From IMG/VR virus record IMGVR_UViG_3300045970_001344, positions 1 through 46,788 of that record: a DNA stretch of 46,788 nt; one strand, given 5' to 3'. Positions 8,182-13,838 of this stretch are shown piece after piece; position 1 is the stretch's first letter; every line of letters starts with the position of its first letter. The notes below the pieces were generated by a model. It did not search any database, was not told the DNA's origin, and was given only the letters and a program-made list of their open reading frames with translations. Position numbers and translations under genes: made by a program. This DNA is from a virus.

Positions 8182-8815
8182 CATCAGCGCTACTCCCGCA
8201 AGCAAGACAGCTACCAGCAAGCTGGGCAAGCAGACGTCTATGGTCACGGTTGCCGCAGGCAAGAAGCCGCGCCTCGAGCTCGGCGTCATCGGCCTCTCTA
8301 TCGGCCAGACGCAGTCAACTGGCTCTACCTCCCGTGTCAATGAGGCTCAACTCTCAGGGCTGGAGATACTTGAGCTCATCGACCACGTTGGTGAGATGCT
8401 TCGAGAGAATGGTGAAGGCTTTCGGGTCCGCTTTGAGCACCGCTATGGTGAGCAGATGGAGTTTAGCAAGGAGCACGCTGCACTCGATGCCATCAAGATC
8501 GCTCGAATGGGTGACAAAGGCATGCGGGCCAACGCTGCCCTGCAGAAGATTGGCATGTTTGAGCACGACGGTAACCTTCGGCAGGTAGCTGAGATGGCGG
8601 TGAAGATGCAGGAGGAAGAGATCTCCTTCGAGCCACCTATCATGGAGGCCTTCGCAATGGCAGCACGCCTACACGATCAATCCAGCAAGCTGTATGCCTA
8701 CTCCAGCAATGTTAGCAAGATTGTCAACTTCCTCAGTGAGCTGACAGATCTGAAGCCAGCAGACAAGACCTACCCGTTTGCCATGGCTGCGCTCAAGAGA
8801 TTGGGACTACGATGA
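8168..8815 (+). CDS. Putative internal virion protein, family B (TTG start)
   Basis: 215 aa from a TTG at 8168; there is no better start, AGGA lies upstream, and TTG yields MKLTDISATP, fitting the family N-terminus. A Ser/Thr/Ala/Lys-rich segment follows (about 8-35), then helices and the signature AMAALKRLGL. Overlaps both neighbours. Function unknown. Confidence 0.65.
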   Translation: MKLTDISATPASKTATSKLGKQTSMVTVAAGKKPRLELGVIGLSIGQTQSTGSTSRVNEAQLSGLEILELIDHVGEMLRENGEGFRVRFEHRYGEQMEFSKEHAALDAIKIARMGDKGMRANAALQKIGMFEHDGNLRQVAEMAVKMQEEEISFEPPIMEAFAMAARLHDQSSKLYAYSSNVSKIVNFLSELTDLKPADKTYPFAMAALKRLGLR

Positions 8816-9354
8816 GATTTAAGGACTTTGTCACTGAGGCACCGAAAGCTCCAAAGCCCCCGCTCCCTGAAGGCATCAAGCTTATACAGCTGCTGATGGT
8901 TGAAATACACGGTGGTGACGGTGGCAACTACAAGCTGAAGCTGCAGCCAACCCAACAGCAAGAAGCTCTCGATGAAGCTGTCCGCATCATGCGCCGCGTT
9001 ATGGCTGGAGCTGACGGCCCACTGATAAAGGGCATCCTATGGCAGATATCTAATGACCTAAAGGTACTCCGCAAATCACTGCTACCGTTTCCTACCCATG
9101 AAAGTCACATGGATGAGGCGGGTGTATGGATTGAAAACAAGGAGGTTGCCCGCACACTTCAAATTGTTGCAGGTATTCAGCAGGAAGTCGTCAAGAGCCA
9201 TGTCTACATGGAAAACCTCTACGAGCTCCTCTTCGTTCTCGAGTATGTGTATCGTCTCATCGAGGGCCAACCCGTCGGCAACGGCAACGGTAGTCTCGAT
9301 GCCGCTGGACTAACCTTCGCCAAGGCTACTTTCAAGAAGCTCGGGATCCTCTGA
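8812..9354 (+). CDS. Putative internal virion protein, family B
   Basis: 180 aa, ATGA junction with the previous gene. N-terminus MRFKDFVTEAPKAP: the VTE|A context is very like a T4 prohead-protease site. Family B signature FAKATFKKLGIL at the end. Last gene of the operon; a 250-bp regulatory gap follows. Confidence 0.7.
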   Translation: MRFKDFVTEAPKAPKPPLPEGIKLIQLLMVEIHGGDGGNYKLKLQPTQQQEALDEAVRIMRRVMAGADGPLIKGILWQISNDLKVLRKSLLPFPTHESHMDEAGVWIENKEVARTLQIVAGIQQEVVKSHVYMENLYELLFVLEYVYRLIEGQPVGNGNGSLDAAGLTFAKATFKKLGIL

Positions 9355-9370
9355 CGGTTACAACCTGCGC

Positions 9371-9478
9371 GTGGTTACACTTCTGTCAACACGAAACCCG
9401 CCGGAAGACTACAATAGCTTTATCGGTTGAGAGCAAGCAATAAAGCTCAAGACCGACAGATTGTATCTGTCCTGACTT
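9371..9478 (+). ncRNA. Candidate small RNA with promoter
   Basis: A TTACACTTCT box and a TACAAT -10 (9410-9415) precede a folded stretch: AGCTTTAT (9416-9423) pairs with ATAAAGCT (9440-9447), and ACAGAT-tgt-ATCTGT follows. There is no ORF. It could instead be an operator or leader; no T-run terminator is clear. Confidence 0.3.
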
Positions 9479-9495
9479 TGGTTACACTTCTTCTG

Positions 9496-9523
9496 TGTAC
9501 AACGTCTCCAGACAGTGTATAAT
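9496..9523 (+). promoter_or_regulatory. Early promoter
   Basis: GTTACACTTCT box, then TGTACA (9496-9501), 16 bp, TATAAT (9518-9523). Leads into the small gene at 9606 and its terminator. Confidence 0.7.
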
Positions 9524-9568
9524 TGCTCTATCAACCTACGGAAGACTTGATGCAAATCGAGCTTTCCG

Positions 9569-9576
9569 TATAAATA
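9569..9576 (+). promoter_or_regulatory. Late promoter, exact T4 consensus
   Basis: TATAAATA matches the full T4 late consensus, 30 bp before the ATG at 9606, so this gene has both promoter classes in series. Confidence 0.65.
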
Positions 9577-9605
9577 CCTTCACGAAATTCATCCTCACGG
9601 AGAAC

Positions 9606-9740
9606 ATGGAAATGAGAACCTCGGCTATCAATCGCAAACACAGCATGTTCTGGCAGCAACGCCAGAATAATGTCGTGACGCGATTTGAACGCCATGAGAT
9701 TGATACATCCACCCTGGTCTTCGGGGAGACAAAAGCCTAA
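9606..9740 (+). CDS. Small hypothetical protein
   Basis: 44 aa, ATG at 9606 after ACGGAG; an in-frame ATG at 9495 would sit inside the early promoter. Polar and rich in Arg/Gln (SMFWQQRQNN). It is the only gene between two promoters and a strong terminator, so it may be highly expressed in both phases. Function unknown. Confidence 0.6.
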   Translation: MEMRTSAINRKHSMFWQQRQNNVVTRFERHEIDTSTLVFGETKA

Positions 9741-9764
9741 ACAGCTTAAGTCAAGCAACCAAAG

Positions 9765-9804
9765 ACCAGGGTCCAAACGAAAGTTTGGACCCTGGTTTGT
9801 TTTT
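9765..9804 (+). terminator. Strong intrinsic terminator
   Basis: Perfect stem ACCAGGGTCCAAAC / GTTTGGACCCTGGT with a GAAA loop, followed by TTTGTTTTT. Separates the upstream operons from the tRNA array. Confidence 0.95.
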
Positions 9805-10010
9805 GGAAGCAGAACAAGCCGCTTGAAAGTCCAGCGGGATACAAACAGGATGACCGCTTTGAATCAGCCGAGTACTCTTCAGGCTGCCGAGTGCGAGAAA
9901 GGGATGGCATATTTTTGAAGCCATCGAGCCCGTGTATTCGGATCCTCGATGGGTTCATTTTCAAGCGACTCTCCTGGACTGCGATGTCGTGAGCGCTTGA
10001 AAATGAATAT
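9805..10010 (+). other. Non-coding leader of the tRNA array with competing hairpins
   Basis: No convincing gene. GATGGC (9903-9908) can pair with GCCATC (9920-9925), while CCATCGAG (9921-9928) can pair with CTCGATGG (9945-9952); the two share bases and exclude each other. A 14-bp perfect stem (9954-9967 with 9994-10007) ends 3 bp before the first tRNA, possibly a processing hairpin. Confidence 0.5.
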
Positions 10011-10084
10011 GGATTGCTGGTGTAGTGGTAGCACAAGGGCCTCCAAAGCCTTTAGTCGGGGTTCGATTCCCTGGTGATCCGCCA
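10011..10084 (+). tRNA. tRNA-Trp (CCA)
   Basis: Acceptor GGATTGC pairs with GTGATCC, G73, encoded CCA. Anticodon arm AGGGC-CTCCAAA-GCCTT gives CCA. T loop TTCGATT. Confidence 0.9.
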
Positions 10085-10092
10085 AATTCTGA

Positions 10093-10166
10093 TGGGGGTT
10101 AGTTAAATGGCATAACCACGGGTTTTGATCCCGTTGTCGTAGGTTCGATTCCTACACCCTCTGCCA
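10093..10166 (+). tRNA. tRNA-Gln (TTG)
   Basis: Anticodon arm ACGGG-TTTTGAT-CCCGT. The first acceptor position is T opposite T, in keeping with the weak first pair of bacterial tRNA-Gln. CCA encoded. Confidence 0.9.
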
Positions 10167-10173
10167 ATATAAT

Positions 10174-10248
10174 GGGCGTACCTTCTGGGAGAAGGCTCCG
10201 GCAGATCACCTGTCGACCCGATCGGTTCGATTCCGATCACGTCCACCA
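10174..10248 (+). tRNA. tRNA-like gene, isotype unclear
   Basis: Good acceptor (GGGCGTA/CACGTCC), T arm and CCA, but a tight D arm (CCTTC-TGGGA-GAAGG) and an anticodon arm CGGCA-GATCACC-TGTCG with A instead of U at position 33. Read by position the anticodon would be TCA. If the first arm is instead read as the anticodon arm (CTGGGAG), it would be Pro (GGG) without a D arm. Confidence 0.5.
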
Positions 10249-10256
10249 AGATTTAT

Positions 10257-10332
10257 GGGGCTTGAGCAAGTCTGGTGATTGCGCGGCGCTGAAGACGCTG
10301 AGAACACGGTTCGATTCCGTGAGGCCCCACCA
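10257..10332 (+). tRNA. tRNA-Phe (GAA)
   Basis: Acceptor GGGGCTT/AGGCCCC, A73, CCA. Anticodon arm CGGCG-CTGAAGA-CGCTG. Confidence 0.9.
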
Positions 10333-10340
10333 AGAACAAT

Positions 10341-10430
10341 TCCAGAGTGACCGGAGTGGTAATCGGTCTCCGCTGTTAACGGAGCATGGGAGCAATCCCT
10401 ACGTAGGTTCGATCCCTACCTCTGGAGCCA
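10341..10430 (+). tRNA. tRNA-Asn (GTT) with long variable arm
   Basis: 90 nt. Acceptor TCCAGAG/CTCTGGA, G73, CCA; anticodon arm CTCCG-CTGTTAA-CGGAG. The variable region is 18 nt with a GGGA-gcaa-TCCC hairpin, as in class II tRNAs (Ser, Leu, Tyr), and the D arm (GAGTGGT) is also class-II-like. A normal class I tRNA-Asn exists at 12151. Confidence 0.8.
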
Positions 10431-10437
10431 ATTCAAT

Positions 10438-10509
10438 ACCACCGTCTGTGGACAGACTCTGACGCTACGAACGTCGGTTGTGGAGGTTCGAATCCTCTCG
10501 GTGGTTCCA
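10438..10509 (+). tRNA. tRNA-Arg (ACG)
   Basis: Acceptor ACCACCG/CGGTGGT, discriminator T, CCA. Anticodon arm TGACG-CTACGAA-CGTCG. The D arm is short (TCTG-TGGA-CAGA). Confidence 0.85.
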
Positions 10510-10515
10510 AACAAT

Positions 10516-10591
10516 CTCACCGTAGCTCAGCTGGAAGAGCGCATCCCTCCGAAGGATGAGGTCAGCAGTTCGAGCCTGCTCGGTGGGTCCA
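10516..10591 (+). tRNA. tRNA-Arg (CCG)
   Basis: Acceptor CTCACCG/CGGTGGG, CCA. Anticodon arm CATCC-CTCCGAA-GGATG. Confidence 0.9.
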
Positions 10592-10599
10592 AGATCATT

Positions 10600-10673
10600 G
10601 CCCGTGTAGCTCAATGGTAGAGCGCTGTGTTGACATCGCAGATAAGAAGGTCCGATTCCTTCCGTGGGTACCA
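10600..10673 (+). tRNA. tRNA-Val (GAC)
   Basis: Acceptor GCCCGTG/CGTGGGT with wobble pairs, A73, CCA. Anticodon arm CTGTG-TTGACAT-CGCAG. Confidence 0.9.
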
Positions 10674-10679
10674 AACAAT

Positions 10680-10755
10680 GCACCGCGAACTCGAGTGGCA
10701 GAGTACCTCCCTCTTAAGGAGACTTGTCAGGGTTCAAGTCCCTGGCGGTGCACCA
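10680..10755 (+). tRNA. tRNA-Lys (CTT)
   Basis: Acceptor GCACCGC/GCGGTGC, A73, CCA. Anticodon loop CTCTTAA. A second tRNA-Lys (CTT), with an insertion, lies at 14321. Confidence 0.9.
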
Positions 10756-10761
10756 AACAAT

Positions 10762-10835
10762 GCCCTTCTAGTACATTGGTAGTACGTACCCCTGGTATGG
10801 GTAAAAAGACAGTTCGATTCTGTCGTAGGGCACCA
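10762..10835 (+). tRNA. tRNA-Thr (GGT)
   Basis: Acceptor GCCCTTC/GTAGGGC (one T-T mismatch), CCA. Anticodon arm TACCC-CTGGTAT-GGGTA. Confidence 0.9.
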
Positions 10836-10840
10836 AGACA

Positions 10841-10923
10841 ATCTCAACCGCTTCGCGACCTGACGGTTATCCTTTCACGATTCCCCCGTCAAACTGCACG
10901 CTCGCAAGAGCATTTGTTGAGAT
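10841..10923 (+). ncRNA. Structured stable-RNA candidate inside the tRNA array
   Basis: Outer 8-bp stem ATCTCAAC/GTTGAGAT encloses three hairpins: CGC-ttc-GCG, TGACGG...CCGTCA and GCTC-GCAA-GAGC. It sits in a tRNA slot with the usual ACAAT spacers but has no T loop and ends CTA, not CCA. The CTCGCAAGAG tip recurs in the RNA at 14106-14225. T4 also has stable non-tRNA RNAs in its tRNA cluster. Confidence 0.55.
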
Positions 10924-10931
10924 CTAACAAT

Positions 10932-11015
10932 GTCCCCCGATGACTGCTGGTAACGGTCAGTAGGCTTTCAACCTGCCGCCTTAGGGCTGGAGTTCGATTC
11001 TCCCGGGGGACGCCA
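10932..11015 (+). tRNA. tRNA-Glu (TTC) with extended variable arm
   Basis: 84 nt. Acceptor GTCCCCC/GGGGGAC, G73, CCA, close to bacterial tRNA-Glu. Anticodon arm GTAGG-CTTTCAA-CCTGC. The variable region is 11 nt and can form a small hairpin, unlike the 4-5 nt usual for Glu. Confidence 0.85.
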
Positions 11016-11021
11016 AACAAT

Positions 11022-11095
11022 GGCTCCATAGTATATGGGTATCATCCGACGCTGTCTACGTTGGGAAGCGAGTTCGAGTCTCGCTGGAGCCGCCA
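11022..11095 (+). tRNA. tRNA-Asp (GTC)
   Basis: Acceptor GGCTCCA/TGGAGCC, G73, CCA. Anticodon arm CGACG-CTGTCTA-CGTTG. Confidence 0.9.
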
Positions 11096-11101
11096 GACAA
11101 T

Positions 11102-11178
11102 GGGACGTTTTTGCGATTACTCAGCAGATTGGTACTAAATCGCGTGATACGAGGTTCGATTCCCCGTACGTTCCACCA
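11102..11178 (+). tRNA. tRNA-like gene, no regular anticodon loop
   Basis: Acceptor GGGACGT/ACGTTCC, T loop TTCGATT and CCA are intact, but the T stem has a mismatch. The anticodon region forms only GATT-GGTACTA-AATC without U33, and a competing 6-bp stem GCGATT/AATCGC would destroy the D arm. Confidence 0.45.
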
Positions 11179-11185
11179 GAACAAT

Positions 11186-11259
11186 GGAGTTAGTCGTCCA
11201 ACGGTAGGACACTCGGGGTTTGCCTGAGAGATGTTGGGTTCGATTCCCGCCTGACTCCC
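11186..11259 (+). tRNA. tRNA-like gene, isotype unclear, no encoded CCA
   Basis: Acceptor GGAGTTA/TGACTCC and D arm GTCC-AACGGTA-GGAC are good. Anticodon arm CTCGG-GGTTTGC-CTGAG has G at position 33. Ends CCCCTC instead of CCA. Followed by an endonuclease gene. Confidence 0.5.
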
Positions 11260-11302
11260 CTCCCCAACCTAAATTGATATGCGATAGTGTGTAGTGGTTA
11301 CA

Positions 11303-11308
11303 TAAATA
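11303..11308 (+). promoter_or_regulatory. Late promoter (ATAAATAG)
   Basis: ACATAAATAG 14 bp before the ATG at 11323; GGAGG lies between. Confidence 0.6.
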
Positions 11309-11322
11309 GTATGGAGGCACAA

Positions 11323-12009
11323 ATGCACTACTTCATCTATCAAACCACAAACACCGTGAACGGCAAAATTTACGTGGGTGTCCATCAAACAGAAGATTTG
11401 GGTGATGGATATCTCGGCTCCGGAAAATACCTCTGGCGTGCCATAAGAAAGCACGGTAAAGATGCATTCACCCGAATCATACTCGAGAGTTTTCCAAATC
11501 GTGCTGACGCCGAAATTAGAGAAGCGCAAATAGTCAACGCCAATTTCATTGCGCGCGATGACACATACAACATGGCTATTGGCGGCTCGGGCGGATCAAT
11601 CGATATCAATCGAAAGCCTTTTACTAGAAAACACACGACCGAATCAAAACAGAAAATGTCGAGGTCTCTGACTGGTAAGAAGCGTTCAGACGATGTTAAA
11701 CAGCATCTAGCAGAAACAAATTGGGCGCATCATCGACCCAACGAACAGCGAGAACACGCTAAACGTGCCGGTCATCTTTCCCAAGTGTCACGTGCTGAAA
11801 CTCCCGAGAAGCAACAAGAAATCTCACGTAAGACGGGTGATAGCCTGAAGAAGTATTTCGCTGAAAATGGATCTGCCGTAACTGGTATTACTAGACTTCG
11901 TGTTGTTTGCCCCCACTGTAATAAGACGGGGGCAAACAACACGATGACAAGGTGGCATTTTGACAAATGCCGCAACAAAATCGATGGTGCCGTGAGTGTG
12001 AAGGTTTAG
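11323..12009 (+). CDS. GIY-YIG homing endonuclease
   Basis: 228 aa. The start at 11323 has GGAGG 7 bp upstream and gives MHYFIYQT; an in-frame start at 11287 would precede the promoter. GIY-YIG fold: FIYQT then KIYVGVHQ, RAIRKHGKDAF, and the E of AEIREAQIV. A NUMOD3-like stretch follows, then a C-terminal zinc knuckle (CPHCNKTG...RWHFDKC) also seen in the 15164 product. Such enzymes cut intron- or gene-less alleles to spread themselves. The last 24 bp overlap the tRNA-His gene. Confidence 0.9.
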   Translation: MHYFIYQTTNTVNGKIYVGVHQTEDLGDGYLGSGKYLWRAIRKHGKDAFTRIILESFPNRADAEIREAQIVNANFIARDDTYNMAIGGSGGSIDINRKPFTRKHTTESKQKMSRSLTGKKRSDDVKQHLAETNWAHHRPNEQREHAKRAGHLSQVSRAETPEKQQEISRKTGDSLKKYFAENGSAVTGITRLRVVCPHCNKTGANNTMTRWHFDKCRNKIDGAVSVKV

Positions 12010-12062
12010 CACCCAACTCTGTGAAAGTTGTAGAACGGGATCGTTACCCGTACGGCACCCCA
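11986..12062 (+). tRNA. tRNA-His (GTG), overlapping an endonuclease gene
   Basis: Eight-bp acceptor GGTGCCGT/ACGGCACC, which supplies the extra G-1 to C73 pair of tRNA-His, plus CCA. Anticodon arm CAACT-CTGTGAA-AGTTG. The T loop is ATCGTTA: the usual T54-A58 pair appears as A-T. The first 24 nt encode the end of the GIY-YIG protein. Confidence 0.85.
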
Positions 12063-12069
12063 AAACAAC

Positions 12070-12143
12070 GCCCTTCTCGTATAGTGGCATTACACGGCTT
12101 TCGTACGGCTGTGACGTGGGTTCGATTCCTACGAAGGGCGCCA
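12070..12143 (+). tRNA. tRNA-Thr (CGT)
   Basis: Acceptor GCCCTTC/GAAGGGC, G73, CCA. Anticodon arm CGGCT-TTCGTAC-GGCTG. Confidence 0.85.
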
Positions 12144-12150
12144 GAACATT

Positions 12151-12226
12151 TGGCCAGTAGCTCAGTTGGTAGAGTGCTTGACTGTTAATCAAGACGTCGC
12201 GGGTTCGATCCCTGCCTGGCCAGCCA
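12151..12226 (+). tRNA. tRNA-Asn (GTT), normal class I
   Basis: Acceptor TGGCCAG/CTGGCCA, G73, CCA. Anticodon arm CTTGA-CTGTTAA-TCAAG, short variable loop. Confidence 0.95.
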
Positions 12227-12249
12227 GATGTACACATGAAAGATGGACG

Positions 12250-12255
12250 TAAATA
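12250..12255 (+). promoter_or_regulatory. Late promoter (GTAAATAGG)
   Basis: TAAATA 34 bp before the ATG at 12290, which has a strong GAGGAGG ribosome site. Confidence 0.55.
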
Positions 12256-12289
12256 GGATGAGCCTACAACAAAAAGAAGAGGAGGCATC

Positions 12290-12478
12290 ATGTCCTATGA
12301 GGATTTTCCGTACCGCCGGTACCCGAACTACGGGTACCCCTACCCAGTCTATCCAGCACACAAGCTCTCGTATGAGGTGGATGCCCAAGCGGCTCCCGAC
12401 ATTCGAGTAGAAGCTGAGTGGGTCAATATTTCAGCGGAACGATACGCAGCGGATGACATTGCATCCCGGCCTTTCTAA
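12290..12478 (+). CDS. Small Tyr/Pro-rich protein
   Basis: 62 aa after GAGGAGG. The N-terminal half is Tyr/Pro-rich (YRRYPNYGYPYPVYP), the rest acidic. No known family. Paired with another Tyr-rich small protein directly downstream; both lie between tRNA genes under a late promoter. Possibly a minor virion or cell-surface component; this is a guess. Confidence 0.6.
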   Translation: MSYEDFPYRRYPNYGYPYPVYPAHKLSYEVDAQAAPDIRVEAEWVNISAERYAADDIASRPF

Positions 12479-12500
12479 CTCAACACAGATTGAGGTGCAC

Positions 12501-12686
12501 ATGTACTATCCATTCTTTGGCGCGATGGCGCCGTTCGTCCAGCATATTCGCAGCGGTCCTTCATTCTTGGAACTGCAGTTGCTCACGCGACACCGTGATC
12601 ACCACTGCAGCGACTACGGTTTCAACTTTCCGTCCTATCGTCACTGCGGCTACGGCTATCGCTATGACTATGGGCGTTACTACTAA
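12501..12686 (+). CDS. Small Tyr/Gly-rich protein
   Basis: 61 aa from the ATG at 12501 with GAGGT upstream; the in-frame ATG at 12453 lies inside the previous gene. The end is a run of Tyr/Gly/Arg (CGYGYRYDYGRYY). Unknown function; its stop is 4 bp before the tRNA-Met gene. Confidence 0.55.
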   Translation: MYYPFFGAMAPFVQHIRSGPSFLELQLLTRHRDHHCSDYGFNFPSYRHCGYGYRYDYGRYY

Positions 12687-12689
12687 CAA

Positions 12690-12764
12690 CGTGATGTAGC
12701 ATTGAGGCAATGCGCCACCCTCATAAGGTGACCTAAGTCGGTTCGATTCCGACCATCACGACCA
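12690..12764 (+). tRNA. tRNA with CAT anticodon (Met, or Ile2)
   Basis: Acceptor CGTGATG/CATCACG, A73, CCA. Anticodon loop CTCATAA. Sequence alone cannot separate elongator Met from lysidine-modified Ile. Confidence 0.85.
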
Positions 12765-12774
12765 GATTTTGAAT

Positions 12775-12857
12775 GCCTCTCTGGCCGATTGGTTAGGCAC
12801 CATCTTGATAAGGTGGGACGAAAGTCAAAGCAGGTTCGATTCCTGCGGGAGGCACCA
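12775..12857 (+). tRNA. tRNA-Ile (GAT) with long variable arm
   Basis: 83 nt. Acceptor GCCTCTC/GGGAGGC, A73, CCA. Anticodon arm CCATC-TTGATAA-GGTGG. Variable arm of 13 nt (GAC-gaaa-GTC) and a Leu/Ser-like D arm (TGGCCGATTGGTTAGGC), so the body is class II but the anticodon is Ile. Confidence 0.8.
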
Positions 12858-12891
12858 ACCTAATAACAGTGGTAGAGCATGCACCCTATCT

Positions 12892-12899
12892 GTATAAAT
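12892..12899 (+). promoter_or_regulatory. Late promoter, exact consensus, leaderless
   Basis: TATAAATA ends 5 bp before the ATG at 12905, leaving no room for a ribosome site on the mRNA. Confidence 0.65.
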
Positions 12900-12904
12900 A
12901 ACAG

Positions 12905-13558
12905 ATGGCACACAACTATACAAAGCACTGTGAAAAATGTACCCTTGATTTCAGGGTAAATGTGTTCGTGCGCCACTTTACTTCTTGTAAGGGACCAAAG
13001 TTACCACCCAAAATTCGAGGTGTTGATTTTGACCCCAATGCGGGTTATAAGAATGGGACGCGCCTTGCATGGAACAAGGGGCTGAGTAAAGAGACCAATG
13101 ACTCGCTAAAGTCTTCATCAGAAACGCTCAAAGCAAAGTTTGCTAGTGGTGAAATACCCAAGACAGGTTACTGCTCTCTAGAATATCCTCGTGAGAAGTT
13201 GGTTGAACACGGCCGTAAAGGCGGCGGGTATCGTGAACGCGCGGGGCGAAGCAAAAAGTTTTATGTTCTTGATTCCTTTGGTAACAACACGTGTTTGCAA
13301 AGTTCGCACGAACTCACAGTAGCCCAAGCACTAGACGAACGCAATATCAAATGGAAGCGCGAAGGCTGCTTTCGATATGATGCAAAGAGATACTTTCCAG
13401 ACTTTCATCTTGTGGAGTCTGATGTGTATCTCGATGTCAAGAATGAATACCTCATCAAAGTTGATGCTGAGAAAATACGAAAGGTTCGTGAGCAAAATCC
13501 GACTATCGACCTTCGTGTTTTCACACTCAAGCAACTTGATGAAACAATAGGACGTTGA
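12905..13558 (+). CDS. Putative PD-(D/E)xK homing endonuclease
   Basis: 217 aa. N-terminal zinc knuckle (CEKCTLDF...HFTSC), a NUMOD3-like linker (AWNKGLSKET), then a nuclease-like core FPDFHL...YLDVKNEY, which fits the PD-x(n)-(D/E)xK pattern. More AT-rich than its neighbours. The gene sits in the tRNA array, starts directly at a late promoter, and its last 10 bp form the first bases of tRNA-Val, suggesting insertion against a tRNA gene. Just upstream, 12870-12885 resembles a broken D arm (GTGGTAGAGC). Confidence 0.75.
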   Translation: MAHNYTKHCEKCTLDFRVNVFVRHFTSCKGPKLPPKIRGVDFDPNAGYKNGTRLAWNKGLSKETNDSLKSSSETLKAKFASGEIPKTGYCSLEYPREKLVEHGRKGGGYRERAGRSKKFYVLDSFGNNTCLQSSHELTVAQALDERNIKWKREGCFRYDAKRYFPDFHLVESDVYLDVKNEYLIKVDAEKIRKVREQNPTIDLRVFTLKQLDETIGR

Positions 13559-13623
13559 TGGGAGTGGTTACCAGCTGCATTCACATTGCAGCTATGTCAG
13601 TTCGATTCTGACACGTCCTACCA
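13549..13623 (+). tRNA. tRNA-Val (CAC)
   Basis: Acceptor AGGACGT/ACGTCCT, A73, CCA. Anticodon arm CTGCA-TTCACAT-TGCAG. The 5' end overlaps the endonuclease reading frame by 10 bp. Confidence 0.85.
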
Positions 13624-13634
13624 GATAGAACAAT

Positions 13635-13708
13635 TGGGGGCTGGTGCAACGGTAGCATGACGCACTCTGACTGCGTAGACGAAGGTTCAACTCCTTCGCC
13701 CCTTGCCA
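13635..13708 (+). tRNA. tRNA-Gln (CTG)
   Basis: Anticodon arm ACGCA-CTCTGAC-TGCGT. First acceptor pair is T-T, as in the other Gln gene. G73, CCA. Confidence 0.9.
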
Positions 13709-13715
13709 CAACAAT

Positions 13716-13790
13716 GCCGTAGTAGCTCTTTGGAAGGGTCGCCGCCTGTCTAGCGGATGCAAGTGGGTTCGATTCCCATCTACGGCGCCA
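13716..13790 (+). tRNA. tRNA-Asp (GTC), second copy
   Basis: Acceptor GCCGTAG/CTACGGC, G73, CCA. Anticodon loop CTGTCTA between CCGC and GCGG. Sequence differs from the first Asp gene. Confidence 0.85.
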
Positions 13791-13792
13791 AA

Positions 13793-13798
13793 TAAATA
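13793..13798 (+). promoter_or_regulatory. Late promoter (ATAAATAGG)
   Basis: AATAAATAGG directly after a tRNA CCA end, 40 bp before the ATG at 13839. Confidence 0.6.
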
Positions 13799-13838
13799 GG
13801 TCGTCGATTCGCGACAATAACAAAAACAGGAGAGCGAA

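Noticed and set aside
10174-10248. Opal (UGA) suppressor tRNA
   Set aside because: The nominal anticodon TCA depends on an irregular loop without U33, and the phage uses TGA as a normal stop in most of its genes.
12290-12686. Tyr-rich small proteins as prion-like or silk-like polymers
   Set aside because: Composition alone; too short and no supporting context.
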